The translations under genes were made by a program, and so were the position numbers. From Phytophthora sp. 'mugwort' (taxonomy: Eukaryota; Oomycota; Peronosporomycetes; Peronosporales; Peronosporaceae): DNA of 64,000 bases. The stretch lies in contig JAUCEF010000017.1 in assembly GCA_033558025.1 (NCBI GenBank), forward strand, positions 1 to 64,000, in the 5' to 3' direction. Each line of letters begins with the position of its first letter. The stretch's first letter is position 1. This document shows positions 1-9,026 of this stretch, in pieces. Below the pieces are notes generated by a model. It had not been told where the DNA came from. It did not search any database and saw only the letters and a program-made list of their open reading frames with translations.

Positions 1-817
1 CCTAAACCCTAAACCCTAAACCCTAAACCCTAAACCCTAAACCCTAAACCCTAAACCCTAAACCCTAAACCTAAACCCTAAACCCTAAACCCTAAACCCT
101 AAACCCTAAACCCTAAACCCTAAACCCTAAACCCTAAACCCTAAACCCTAAACCTAAACCCTAAACCCTAAACCCTAAACCCTAAACCCTAAACCCTAAA
201 CCCTAAACCCTAAACCCTAAACCCTAAACCCTAAACCCTAAACCCTAAACCCTAAACCCTAAACCCTAAACCCTAAACCCTAAACCCTAAACCCTAAACC
301 CTAAACCCTAAACCCTAAACCCTAAACCCTAAACCCTAAACCCTAAACCCTAAACCCTAAACCCTAAACCCTAAACCCTAAACCCTAAACCCTAAACCCT
401 AAACCCTAAACCCTAAACCCTAAACCCTAAACCCTAAACCCTAAACCCTAAACCCTAAACCCTAAACCCTAAACCCTAAACCCTAAACCCTAAACCCTAA
501 ACCCTAAACCCTAAACCCTAAACCCTAAACCCTAAACCCTAAACCCTAAACCCTAAACCCTAAACCCTAAACCCTAAACCCTAAACCCTAAACCCTAAAC
601 CCTAAACCCTAAACCCTAAACCCTAAACCCTAAACCCTAAACCCTAAACCCTAAACCCTAAACCCTAAACCCTAAACCCTAAACCCTAAACCCTAAACCC
701 TAAACCCTAAACCCTAAACCCTAAACCCTAAACCCTAAACCCTAAAACCTAAAACCTAAAACCTAAAACCTAAACCCTAAACCCTAAACCCTAAACCCTA
801 AACCCTAAACCCTAAAC
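1..817. repeat. Telomere, CCCTAAA repeat array
   Basis: More than 110 tandem copies of CCCTAAA fill the start of the window, so this is a chromosome end with the tip to the left. The G-rich strand (TTTAGGG) is the minus strand and would carry the 3' overhang. TTTAGGG is the plant-type repeat also used by oomycetes. Most units are perfect. Isolated 6-mer units (CCTAAA) occur near positions 66 and 150. The array runs directly into the first copy of a ~180-bp subtelomeric unit. Confidence 0.98.
741..768. repeat. Variant telomere repeats, CCTAAAA x4
   Basis: Four consecutive units read CCTAAAA instead of CCCTAAA, followed by one 6-mer CCTAAA and then normal repeats. They lie about 50 bp from the inner edge of the array. 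Clustered variants at the inner edge are usual in telomeres that were copied and locally amplified rather than freshly synthesised. Confidence 0.9.
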
Positions 818-876
818 CCACTGAAGAAGCCTAAGCGAAAGGACCACCGGAGAGGCCGACCTCCCGACCCTTTGGA
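817..876 (+). ncRNA. Hammerhead-like ribozyme candidate, copy 1
   Basis: The segment contains CTGAAGA (fits core CUGANGA, starts at 821) and GCGAAA (GAAA core), with a GC-CUAA-GC hairpin between them as stem II. AGG after the core can pair with CCU at 869-871, enclosing a GAGG-CCGA-CCUC hairpin. Bases CCA before the core pair with TGG after the predicted cleavage point (872/873). In this copy the outermost stem I pair is a mismatch (C-A). One extra A lies between core and stem II, which weakens the match. Hammerheads are known in Penelope-like elements. No computed fold was made. Confidence 0.45.
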
Positions 877-997
877 CAACCAAATACAACTGTTTTTGTC
901 GCGTCAAGCCTCAGTCTCAAGACACAAACCGCTCGCCACCGCTTCGCGCTGCCTCGCGTTTGCACTCACTCCGGCTTCGCCTTCGTTCGTGTCACAA
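818..997 (+). repeat. Subtelomeric ~180-bp unit, copy 1
   Basis: This non-coding block is nearly identical to 1,019-1,199 and 4,393-4,572. It starts at CCACTGAAGAAGCC and ends at GTGTCACAA, where CCCTAAA repeats resume. Direction is given as + because the adjacent reverse-transcriptase frame is on + and each unit has its telomeric tail on the same side. It has no open frame of note. Its first 60 bases carry the hammerhead-like motif listed separately. I infer a non-coding part, or a non-autonomous relative, of the Penelope-like element next to it. Confidence 0.85.
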
Positions 998-1018
998 CCC
1001 TAAACCCTAAACCCTAAA
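998..1018. repeat. Internal telomeric repeats (3 units) between units 1 and 2
   Basis: Three perfect CCCTAAA units separate the first and second ~180-bp units. They are in the same orientation as the terminal telomere, as expected if each unit was added to an exposed chromosome end and then capped. Confidence 0.95.
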
Positions 1019-1078
1019 TCCACTGAAGAAGCCTAAGCGAAAGGACCACCGGAGAGGCCGACCTCCCGACCCTTTGGA
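1019..1078 (+). ncRNA. Hammerhead-like ribozyme candidate, copy 2
   Basis: The same core is present as in copy 1 (CTGAAGA at 1,023, GCGAAA downstream). Stem I is complete here: TCCA at 1,019-1,022 pairs with TGGA at 1,075-1,078. Predicted cleavage lies between 1,074 and 1,075 after a CUU triplet. H17 would be U, which is allowed but uncommon. Confidence 0.47.
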
Positions 1079-1199
1079 CAACCAAATACAACTGTTTTTG
1101 TCGCGTCAAGCCTCAGTCTCAAGACACAAACCGCTCGCCACCGCTTCGCGCTGCCTCGCGTTTGCACTCACTCCGGCTTCGCCTTCGTTCGTGTCACAA
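1019..1199 (+). repeat. Subtelomeric ~180-bp unit, copy 2
   Basis: This block repeats 818-997 with a 202-bp period (unit plus three telomeric repeats) and appears identical over its length. It lies immediately upstream of the reverse-transcriptase frame, separated from it by about two telomeric repeats and a short leader. That placement fits a 5' non-coding region of the Penelope-like element or a separate short insertion. Confidence 0.85.
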
Positions 1200-1215
1200 C
1201 CCTAAACCCTAAACC
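1200..1215. repeat. Internal telomeric repeats before the Penelope-like frame
   Basis: About two and a quarter CCCTAAA units sit between unit 2 and the leader of the reverse-transcriptase frame, whose ATG is at 1,239. This marks another junction formed at a chromosome end. Confidence 0.9.
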
Positions 1216-1238
1216 AACCAACACGAAGACAATTAAGG

Positions 1239-4043
1239 ATGGACTCGCAAGCATCGCTCGCTAGAAGCCCGCCGCAATTCACCAAGGACCTCGTGTCGAC
1301 CGCTATCGCCGACTACAAGGCCCTCTTGAAGCAAATCGCATCCAAGAAACGTGCCATCGACAAGCTCGAGCACGTCACGCCCAAGTCGATTCAACACAAC
1401 ATCGACCTCAAGATCCCTCCGATCGTTCAAGACTCTCGTCCGACGGAGGCAACGGAGCTACAGCGACGCTTCAACACCGCCATTGAGGCCTCGCAAGCCT
1501 CAATGCGCCAAGTGATCATTGAAACTTCCAAGACCGAGCTAGAGCAAGATCCACGATTACTTCGAGGAAGTTTTCGTGCAAGCGCGCCAATTAGTTGGTG
1601 CAGATGCCTCTCTGGCATTCGCGCCGGTGCTACCGGACGAATCCCCGGCATTACTGCATGCAACAATCGGCGACTTGAACCTCTCAGTCGGATTCCTGAA
1701 CAACACGCTTGACAGGATCGACTACGATGACTTGTTGGCAACTACTCTTCGAGAGCGGCGCCAAGCTGAACGTCAAGCCCAACGAGCTTCGGCAGACGCT
1801 ATGGAACTCGAGACTTCAAATGAAGTTCTCGTTGCTGCTCTTGTGAAACAAGAGGTTGCAAAGAAGACAAGCTCGCTCAACAAGGAGATCAACCAACTTC
1901 GTGCGGCGTTTAAACGCCAGCGCCAACCGATCTGGAGCGCGGGATGGCGCGAAGCCGAACAAAACGCTCCAAGCGACCAAGCAAACGTCGCAACAACCAG
2001 GTCGAGGCGGTGGAGAAAGAGCCCGAGGACAACGGCCCGGAAGAAACTCCAACAACTCCACCAAAAACAGCAGCGGAAAACAGCAAGGCAAGCCAAACGC
2101 GAAGCCAAGATCCCAGCGGAAGTCCGGCAATTAAGGAACGAATTCCAATTCCAGCCCGACCGCCCGACATTCAAGAACGCTCTTGCTATCTTCGCGCTCC
2201 GGAACGTTCAAGAAGTGGACAACGAAATCTCGAATCTCGCCTTCCACGACCTGATGTTTCCACCTGCTGACTTACCTGCCACCCTCAAGCGACTGCTAGG
2301 ACTGAACCTCAATTTCTGTCCCACACCGCGCCGACTCTCGACTACCGATCTCCTTGAACGGCTACCAGACTTTGTTCGATCGCTTCGACTCCGGTACCTA
2401 TTCCGGAAGAACGACAACAAAGCGTTCACGAAGAGCTCAATCTACGTGAAGAACGAAGCGTTTCAGCCACCACCATGTCCCCCTGCGATTGAAGCAACAC
2501 TTCAGACCATCGAACAACGTCTTCAAGTTACAACATTGGTCTCGAAGCGACACTTCAACATGACCAAGACCCAACGGGACTTGCTCAAGACCCTGATGTT
2601 CCGGCACGATCTCAAGGTTCTGCTGACCGACAAAAACCTCGGCCCAGCAGTCATGACATCAACCCAATATGTCGACTTCTGCCTTGATCATCTCCAAGAC
2701 ACTACGACGTACCGGAACATCCAAGCGCCCCCAGATGCCATCCTGAGACTGCTGAAGAGTACCGTCAGGAAGTACTACGAACGCATGTTTCAGCGATACG
2801 GCTACGATGTGGACTGGAAGGATACGGCGATCATCACCCACAAGATGGACGCAAGATCGCTGAATGTGTTCTACGCACTAGCGAAGATACACAAGCATCA
2901 GTTAGCACCGAGACCAATCGTCTCAAACGCTAATGGAGTGCTCCTCGGACTCTCCAAGTGGCTCGACTACCAACTCCAGCCACTGCTGAAAGCCTCTGCG
3001 TCATATCTCAAGAACTCGGATCAGCTCCTGACCGATCTCGCCGCCCTCCAAGTCACGCCGCAAGATCAGATCCTCACGTTCGATGTCGTTTCGCTATACA
3101 CGAGTATACCGATCGACTGCGCACTCGATACGTTTGCAAGGATCCTCAACGATCATCGATGGAAGACTGCCATCCTGGAAGGACTACACCTCATTCTGAG
3201 GTTCAACTACTTCCAGTTCGGCGACACGATGTGGCACCAAATCACAGGTACCGCAATGGGTACTCCGGTTGCACCAGCTTTTGCCTCACTCTACCTTGCG
3301 CACTTTGGACACCAGAGTTCCAAGAATCCCTCGTGTACTTCCGTCGATACATCGATGATGGATTGATCATCTGGCGCCCAAGAACGGAAGATCCTTTTGC
3401 ACTCCAAAGGTTCTTCGCCGAGTTCACGCGTCTGTCAAGACTCAAGTTCACACACGAACAGAGTCTGACCGAAGCGCCGTTTCTCGATCTCTGGATCATC
3501 AAGACCGAAAACAGACTTCGAACCAAGACGCACCAAAAAGCGCTAAATCTGTACCTCTACCTTCCAGCTGCCAGCGCACATCCGCCTGGCGTGCTCAAAG
3601 GGTTGATCTACGGACTCGTGAAGAAGTACGCAATGCAGAACCCAGACGCGAACGACTTCAAGTCGGTCGTTAATCTGCTTCTGCAACGACTGCAAAGTCG
3701 TGGCTATCGAGCCACCAAACTGCTACCAATCTTCCGAGCTGCGCTGGAGGAAACAAGAGCACCAAGGCCGCGGACATCCAAGGTCTTCTTTAAAGTTCCC
3801 TACGATCCGAATGGACCGTCCGGCGCGGAACTGAAGAGACTCCTTGACGTCCAAGCACTCGAAACCGAAACAAAGAAATTCGGGATCGACCAAGTCAGCC
3901 TGTGCTATCTGAAGCCTCCGACTCTCAAGCGCAAGCTGTGCCCAACAAGACTACCACCGACATTCTCCCCGTCTCCTGCAGACCGCCTCGCACTTCGATC
4001 AAGAAAGCGAAAGCGATCGGTCTGTACAGAGGACGGGGAGTAA
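1239..4043 (+). pseudogene. Endonuclease-less Penelope-like retroelement, reverse transcriptase
   Basis: The frame is a Penelope-like reverse transcriptase of ~930 residues split over three segments: 1,239 to ~1,550, ~1,550 to ~3,305, and ~3,305 to 4,043. Two single-step frameshifts separate them and the last returns to the first frame. The N-terminal third is coiled-coil-like and rich in Lys/Arg. Family motifs follow in order: LLGLNLNFCPTPR, LRLRYLF, DKNLGPAVM, LAKIHKH, FDVVSLYTSIP (motif A), GTAMGTPVAPAFASLYL (motif B) and RYIDDGLIIW (motif C, YIDD). The thumb-like NLYLYLPAASAHPPGVLKG stretch comes next. After it there is only a short basic tail (SRKRKR) and no GIY-YIG endonuclease or CCHH-type linker. 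This matches the endonuclease-deficient elements that attach to telomeres. The ATG at 1,239 follows a telomeric tract. The stop is the TAA of a CCCTAAA repeat. The frameshifts could be real decay or assembly errors. Confidence 0.88.
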
Positions 4044-4061
4044 ACCCTAAACCCTAAACCC
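4041..4061. repeat. Telomeric repeats at the 3' end of the retroelement
   Basis: TAAACCC repeats begin inside the stop codon of the reverse-transcriptase frame and run for three units before unrelated sequence (CTTTGACACGG). The C-rich orientation is the one that lets the 3' end of the element RNA pair with a TTTAGGG overhang, so the site looks like the priming junction. Confidence 0.92.
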
Positions 4062-4390
4062 TTTGACACGGTGGCGCGTCACAACCAGCATCCGTGATGT
4101 TGAAGATTCCCAGCGGGAAAATTCTACACGGTTGAAGATTCGCACTGCGAAAATTCCCAGCTGGATTCCTCTGGGTACACAATTGGATTCTCTGGGTACA
4201 GAACTGGATTTTCGTGGTACATTCACCCAACAAATCTAGTTTGAACCCACACCCACTTCTCGAAGATTCACGTGCACCCACGCACGCAAGTTGAAGATTC
4301 GAGAAACCAAGATGCATGAATCTTGCATGTGTAGTGAGTAGCTAGCAGTAGCACAACAGCTTCAGCTGGACGCTCACTTCTCAATTTGCC
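4062..4390. repeat. Subtelomeric spacer with short degenerate direct repeats
   Basis: No coding region is supported here. Short repeated words occur: GTTGAAGATTC (near 4,098, 4,131 and 4,271) and GGATTC-type ~20-bp units with TCTGGGTACA (4,152-4,215). The block lies between the 3' telomeric tract of the retroelement and the third ~180-bp unit. It may be the remains of an older insertion. Confidence 0.6.
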
Positions 4391-4452
4391 GTCCACTGAA
4401 GAAGCCTAAGCGAAAGGACCACCGGAGAGGCTGACCTCCCGACCCTTTGGAC
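4391..4452 (+). ncRNA. Hammerhead-like ribozyme candidate, copy 3
   Basis: The core CTGAAGA (4,396) and GCGAAA are unchanged. Stem I is one pair longer than in copy 2: GTCCA at 4,391-4,395 pairs with TGGAC at 4,448-4,452. The one change inside the motif (C to T) falls in the CCGA loop of the internal hairpin, so pairing is kept. Predicted cleavage is between 4,447 and 4,448. Confidence 0.5.
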
Positions 4453-4572
4453 AACCAAATACAACTGTTTTTGTCGCGTCAAGCCTCAGTCTCAAGACAC
4501 AAACCGCTCGCCACCGCTTCGAGCTGCCTCGCGTTGGCACTCACTCCGGCTTCGCCTTCGTTCGTGACACAA
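4393..4572 (+). repeat. Subtelomeric ~180-bp unit, copy 3
   Basis: A third copy of the unit, with a handful of substitutions against copies 1 and 2 (for example CTTCGAGCTG for CTTCGCGCTG, and GTGACAC for GTGTCAC). It too ends in CACAA followed by CCCTAAA repeats. Being innermost and most diverged, it is probably the oldest attachment. Confidence 0.85.
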
Positions 4573-4594
4573 CCCTAAACCCTAAACCCTAAAC
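4573..4594. repeat. Innermost telomeric repeats, old chromosome end
   Basis: Three CCCTAAA units are followed by non-repetitive sequence at CGTTCAAGCGG. This is the inner boundary of all telomere-related sequence and probably the position of an earlier chromosome terminus. Confidence 0.9.
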
Positions 4595-4607
4595 GTTCAA
4601 GCGGTCA

Positions 4608-5058
4608 ATGGACGTGTTGAGATCAAACACGCGTTTTACGGGCACTGTCACGAACCGTCAGACGACGTTTCTTCAAAAGTATCCATATGTGCATCGAGTC
4701 CCGATAGACGCCCCAATCTTGAGCGACGTCCAGATGACGGTCGCGAGTGGCAGCAAGGCGAATCGGATTTATGACTACATCCGCGAGCGTACACCTCACT
4801 ACATACAGTTGAAAATTTTCTACAACCTAATCGTGAAGGTCAAGAACGACGGTAGGTTTGCAAGTTCAGGGAGGGAGAACTACTAGTACATCTAATACGT
4901 GTGTTCTTTTCGTGGTTGGTTTTAGGAGGCAGCTTGAGTGATGAGGACATGGTGGCAGATATGCTGGTCAGTTTCGAGCCCGAGGCTCCTGGAAACGTAT
5001 CAGCTGTCGATGAGGATATGAGCGGTCACACATTTCGCCATGGATCAAACATGGGATA
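4608..5058 (+). pseudogene. MULE-type transposase fragment with intron
   Basis: Exon 1 (4,608-4,851) includes SKANRIYDYIRERTPHYIQL. After a 74-bp GT...AG intron (4,852-4,925, ending TTTTAG) the frame continues SLSDEDMVADMLVSFEPE and NVSAVDEDMSGHTF up to a stop near 5,058. This resembles the region just before the catalytic core of the Mutator-like (FAR1/SWIM-associated) transposases that are abundant in oomycetes. No DDE residues or zinc finger follow, so it is a truncated remnant. The family assignment is by remembered resemblance and is moderate at best. Confidence 0.45.
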
Positions 5059-5177
5059 ACGTACTTTACCGCCGTCTGTAAGATATGCGTAAAGTGTTCG
5101 GGGAACCATGGGCGAAACCTGGGGAAACATGAACATTGTCCATGTTTTAATTGCCTAGCCCTCATCAGAGCATGGGC

Positions 5178-5880
5178 AATAGCACCCGCCATAAATTATC
5201 GCCTTTTGATGTGTATTGGCGTAAATGTATTACGGACAGAGGCTCGGATTACTCAAAGTATTACTCAGTGATACTATTACGGAATTGATACCGATTGTAG
5301 TACAACAATACTAGACATCCATTAAACGTTGTTGGAAAGAAATGAGCTGGCCATAATGTGCACTGCGCATCAAGAACTCGCCGCCCATGTGAAGAGCGTC
5401 TAGGGCGTCTAGCGGTACGGATCTCCTAGAGTACCAGAATGCGAGTGTGGTGAACCCCAAGAGCCATGCTCTCACGATCCATTAACCAGAGTGGCCAGTG
5501 ACGAGCTTCTCAATCTACTCTAAAACCTGGGACTATGCCCAATCCCTCTAATAGTGCTCGACAGGAAGACATGGAGCATGCAGAAGGTGATCAAGGAGTA
5601 CAGTACAACATTTAATACTCGAACATTTACAACATGAATGAGACTGCGGTGTTCCTTTATCACAATTGCGACACGGGAATTGAATTCCGTGGGGCCAAGG
5701 ACGTCAACGTGAAGTTGTTCGTCTTTGCGAAGGGGTCAAGATTCGATATCCCCATCCTGTAACAGTGCCCCATGTAAGCTAACGTAGTCCCCCACGGGTC
5801 AGTATCGCAGATTGTACAGTCCAGTATTGGACGTTGTATAAAACTTTCACACATTGCCCTTAATCCTTACGACCTTACCC
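5178..5880 (+). mobile_element. Pogo/DDE_1-like transposon remnant
   Basis: A degenerate plus-strand frame near 5,600-5,760 reads IYNMNETAVFLYHNCD followed by GAKDVNVKLFVFAKGSRFDI. This resembles the YNMDETG-type region around the first catalytic Asp of Tigger/pogo (DDE_1) transposases, with the expected Asp changed to Asn. Stops break the frame. The DNA from ~5,178 to ~5,720 matches the reverse complement of ~49,920-50,420, which confirms a dispersed repeat. Confidence 0.6.
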
Positions 5881-8138
5881 CAGCCGAGCCCCACGAATAA
5901 TGGCGAATCTTTCAGCGTACAGCCTTGCTAACCCTATATATACTTCTTATCCCAGATGAGGGGTGTTTAATGACTTTTAGAGCTACGAACGCTCATAGTA
6001 GACACCAAGTGCGAAGAAAAAAACTTATCTGTACATATCCTTAAAGTCATACCCACCCGGGACACCACGGCCGATCGCAGGTCCCAGGTCCTCTGTTAGC
6101 GACTCGTCCTAACCCCTGTGTAGCGTTGGGAAATGAAGTCAAGGCGAAGATCGGGAGTTGTTGGAGTTTTAGCAAGAAATGCGACGAACGCCGAAAACCC
6201 CTCAAACGAGCCCACAGTAATGGGGCTCCACTCAACAAAATACTCGGAGTCACGAAATTTGTATTTTGAATCAGATGGATAAATACCATCAGATAGTATT
6301 GTGCCTTTCCCCGACTTATGGCCAATCTGACCTCAAACCTTTGCAAGAGCGTTTAACGCTGAAGGTATGAATTGTCGCTCAATCACCTCTTGAACTTATT
6401 GTTTTGTAGTGACTTAATTAAAGTATTGCAGTCATTCCGAGGCATGCTCTATTGCTATACGAACAATGTCGTAAGTTACGGCATCGGTAACCAAGGTGTT
6501 GACCCTTTTTAATCGCACTGACGATGACAAACACGCCATCGATCCGATACTTGTGAACCGTGGAATACGCCAAGTTGGAAAGAACCTCCTGAGCTCGACA
6601 TGCAGCTGAAATCCCGATCCAGTTGAGCACAAGTGCTAGCATTTCCTGTTGATTCTGTGATCGGGGAATATGGGCTCACGTGAAGCAAATATAGAGCGGC
6701 AAATGCATCGTTCATCGTTATCCATCCGAACATGATCGCGAAAGAGAGTCCTAATGGTGGATCCGTAGACCGGTTAAATGAAGCCCTGGTCGCTTTCAGC
6801 TGTGAAGCCGAGGAGCCAACCCGCCATCTCGTGTTTGTCCTTCCTTGGCCGCACGCGTAGTGACCACGGGCGAATTATCGCAGAGCAACATGTCGTTAGG
6901 CAAGTGGGGAAGGATTCGGGCGTGGTCGCTATAATAAATTTCAGTCACAGATTCGGGGGAACCTGTTTAGCGCATCGAATGCATTTTGAGACGAAGCCAA
7001 AATCAAAGTCGCACTCGACTAAGCCACTAAAATAGCTATTTTGAGTAGGGGTTAGCGCGAAAACGGTCTTAGTATGCTAGAAAGGAACTGTGAAGCCCTC
7101 TAAGTTGGATGTCATGTCATTCAAATAATAAAAAGAAGGATTACTTACTCAGTATTATTGTGCCTTTCTGCCAAAACGTCCTCCATTTTAGGGTTCTACG
7201 TAGGAGGAAGACACTAACGAAAGCCCTCCTATCTGACTAGGTGCGAATGACTAAACTTACCCCTACCCTATCTGACACATAAAATTTTTCATCCCTGATC
7301 TTTTTCGGATGTCCGAATGGTCGTTGCTAAATTCCCTTAAAGGAGGCTTCCCCAACAGTCATCGGACGAAAAATAGGCACATGTGCTTAATCCTGCACCA
7401 GTGGATAAAAAAAGAAAAGGAAACTCCAGAAATGAGACAGTGACAAGGGTATGCGCGGGAAAATATGAGGTGTTTGGGAACGTATCCAGCTATGATTGGA
7501 CCCGCGAGTGCCTGGAGCCACTCAGTACATAATTTCCTGAATGGCGTGCATCGGGTCGAGAAGCAGGACAAATACCGCCGCCGTTGCCGCGGTCGCCCGC
7601 GATATTGTCTTCGGCCACTTTTCGCGGCAACTGAAAGCGATGGGATGGAAGTACAAGCGGTCAACGGGATCGAGACTGACTGGAAGTACATTAGTCCAGA
7701 TGGCTCCAAGGTGTTTGTTGGGGAGCATGGAGTCGTGTCGTATGCGTTAGAGTCGGGCTTGCTGGACCAGCATAAAATTGTCGACATGAGAGCGTAACGA
7801 AAGAGAGCGCCACGAAGGGTGTAGGTGAAACGAGCGCGTTGTCGTCGGGGGGTGGGGGACGAAGCGTCGAGGATAGGCTGCCGGGGGCTTGGTTCATGGC
7901 GAGGGCGAGTCCGGCTCCTTTGGCGGTGTTTAAGCGTCGCAGATTGACAAAAGTGCCCAACTACCCTTGTGAGCTATTTGGTTCTTATAGCATTCTGACG
8001 TTGGGCTTACCCAGTCAGCAGTGCCAAAGACGTTTGGTTTATCGCCTAGCGAGCTGGATACACCGCAAGATGCTGCAACGAGCCTCCAGCAACTATCGGA
8101 GGCGTCTGGCGCTGAGAGCGACGCCTAACCAGACAGTT
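5881..8138. other. No recognisable gene; low-complexity of signal
   Basis: All frames are short and broken. Around 7,600-7,790 two overlapping plus frames contain HFSRQLKAMGWKYKRS and TDWKYISPDGSKVFVGEHG. They look like one small domain split by a frameshift, reminiscent of a repeated domain in oomycete hypothetical proteins, but I cannot name it. Around 6,130-6,290 a plus frame (KAKIGSCWSFSKKCDERRK) looks like a broken transposase piece. Nothing else can be supported. Confidence 0.4.
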
Positions 8139-8895
8139 TGCAGCGAGTCTGCGTAGCGTAGTGCGTCAGAGGAAGACGTATGACTCCCCGAGTCTTAGCT
8201 GAGGTTCTCCTAACCCGTAAGGTCTCCGCAGATACTTAGATTCCTCTAGTTATATCACTAGAGACTCATAGAGTCAGTATTCCTAAACCTAGGACGATGT
8301 TCTATTTGATGCTAAAACTGAACTGATATTTGTTTGCTTATCTGCGGCAAAGCCGCCTGTATGTAAATGTATGACTCCAACTATATACCATAGTTTAACC
8401 TAGTCAAATGAATATCGAGTGGCCCTGTGGCCACGTACTGAAATCTTGTTAATCCAAGTGGTACCAAAAGGCTTGGTCACTTGATGGCAAAATGCAAAGT
8501 GATTGATTTAGGTCCTTAGTTCGCAAACTCCTTGCTACCTCTAAGCCTACAGTTCTACCTACTGGGTACACTCTACTGGATTCTCTACTGGATACTGAGT
8601 TGCTTCAGCCAATCAGGGAGTGCCACGTAAAGCCCATCATGTACCCACAATTTTGTACCCACCTGTGGCGTAATCGTCCATGCGTAAAACACCGTCCCAT
8701 AGACACCGTGACGTAATCTTCGTCTCGTAATCACAGGAATGATTGCGGTGCCACTGAGTGAAGGTCATACCGGTATCCTACCGGTATACAGCAGCTGGTC
8801 GAGACGTCTCCTTGACAACAGTACCAAGTAACACTTACTGCAAGGTGACACGTAGCACGGCTACACTCGTGTTACCTTCGTGTAACCCCTTTACA
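8139..8895 (-). repeat. 3' LTR of the Gypsy element, with a nested insertion
   Basis: This matches 15,169-15,566 along its whole length except for a 360-bp block. Shared landmarks include GCGTCAGAGGAAGACGTAT, GATATTTGTTTGCTTATCTG and GGCTACACTCGTGTTACC. On the minus strand it starts TGTAA and ends TGCA. Without the insertion it would be 397 bp against 398 bp for the other LTR. The two differ at many positions, so the element is not recent. Confidence 0.85.
8468..8827. mobile_element. Small insertion in LTR with 7-bp target duplication
   Basis: The intact LTR at ~15,488 lacks this block. GTACCAA occurs at 8,461-8,467 and again at 8,821-8,827, so the inserted DNA is ~353 bp plus a 7-bp duplication. 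There are no convincing terminal inverted repeats and no coding frame. It could be a MITE-like or SINE-like element; its class is not determined. Confidence 0.65.
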
Positions 8896-9026
8896 CTCTC
8901 CCCCGCTAAACCGTGGACACACCGTATCCACGAGGGTACCCGTCCTGTGGTTTTAACCATGGACACTCCGCTCCAAGAGCGCTCAACCCCTGACGGCATC
9001 TTCATGCCCACCGCGCGCTGGCCTTC

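Noticed and set aside
1773..2174. Minus-strand frames opposite the Penelope-like RT
   Set aside because: Compositional shadows of the Lys/Arg-rich coding strand, with no motif of their own.
1..4594. CRISPR-like array from regularly spaced repeats
   Set aside because: The 7-bp period is a eukaryotic telomere and the ~202-bp period is a subtelomeric unit plus telomeric repeats, with no spacer diversity.
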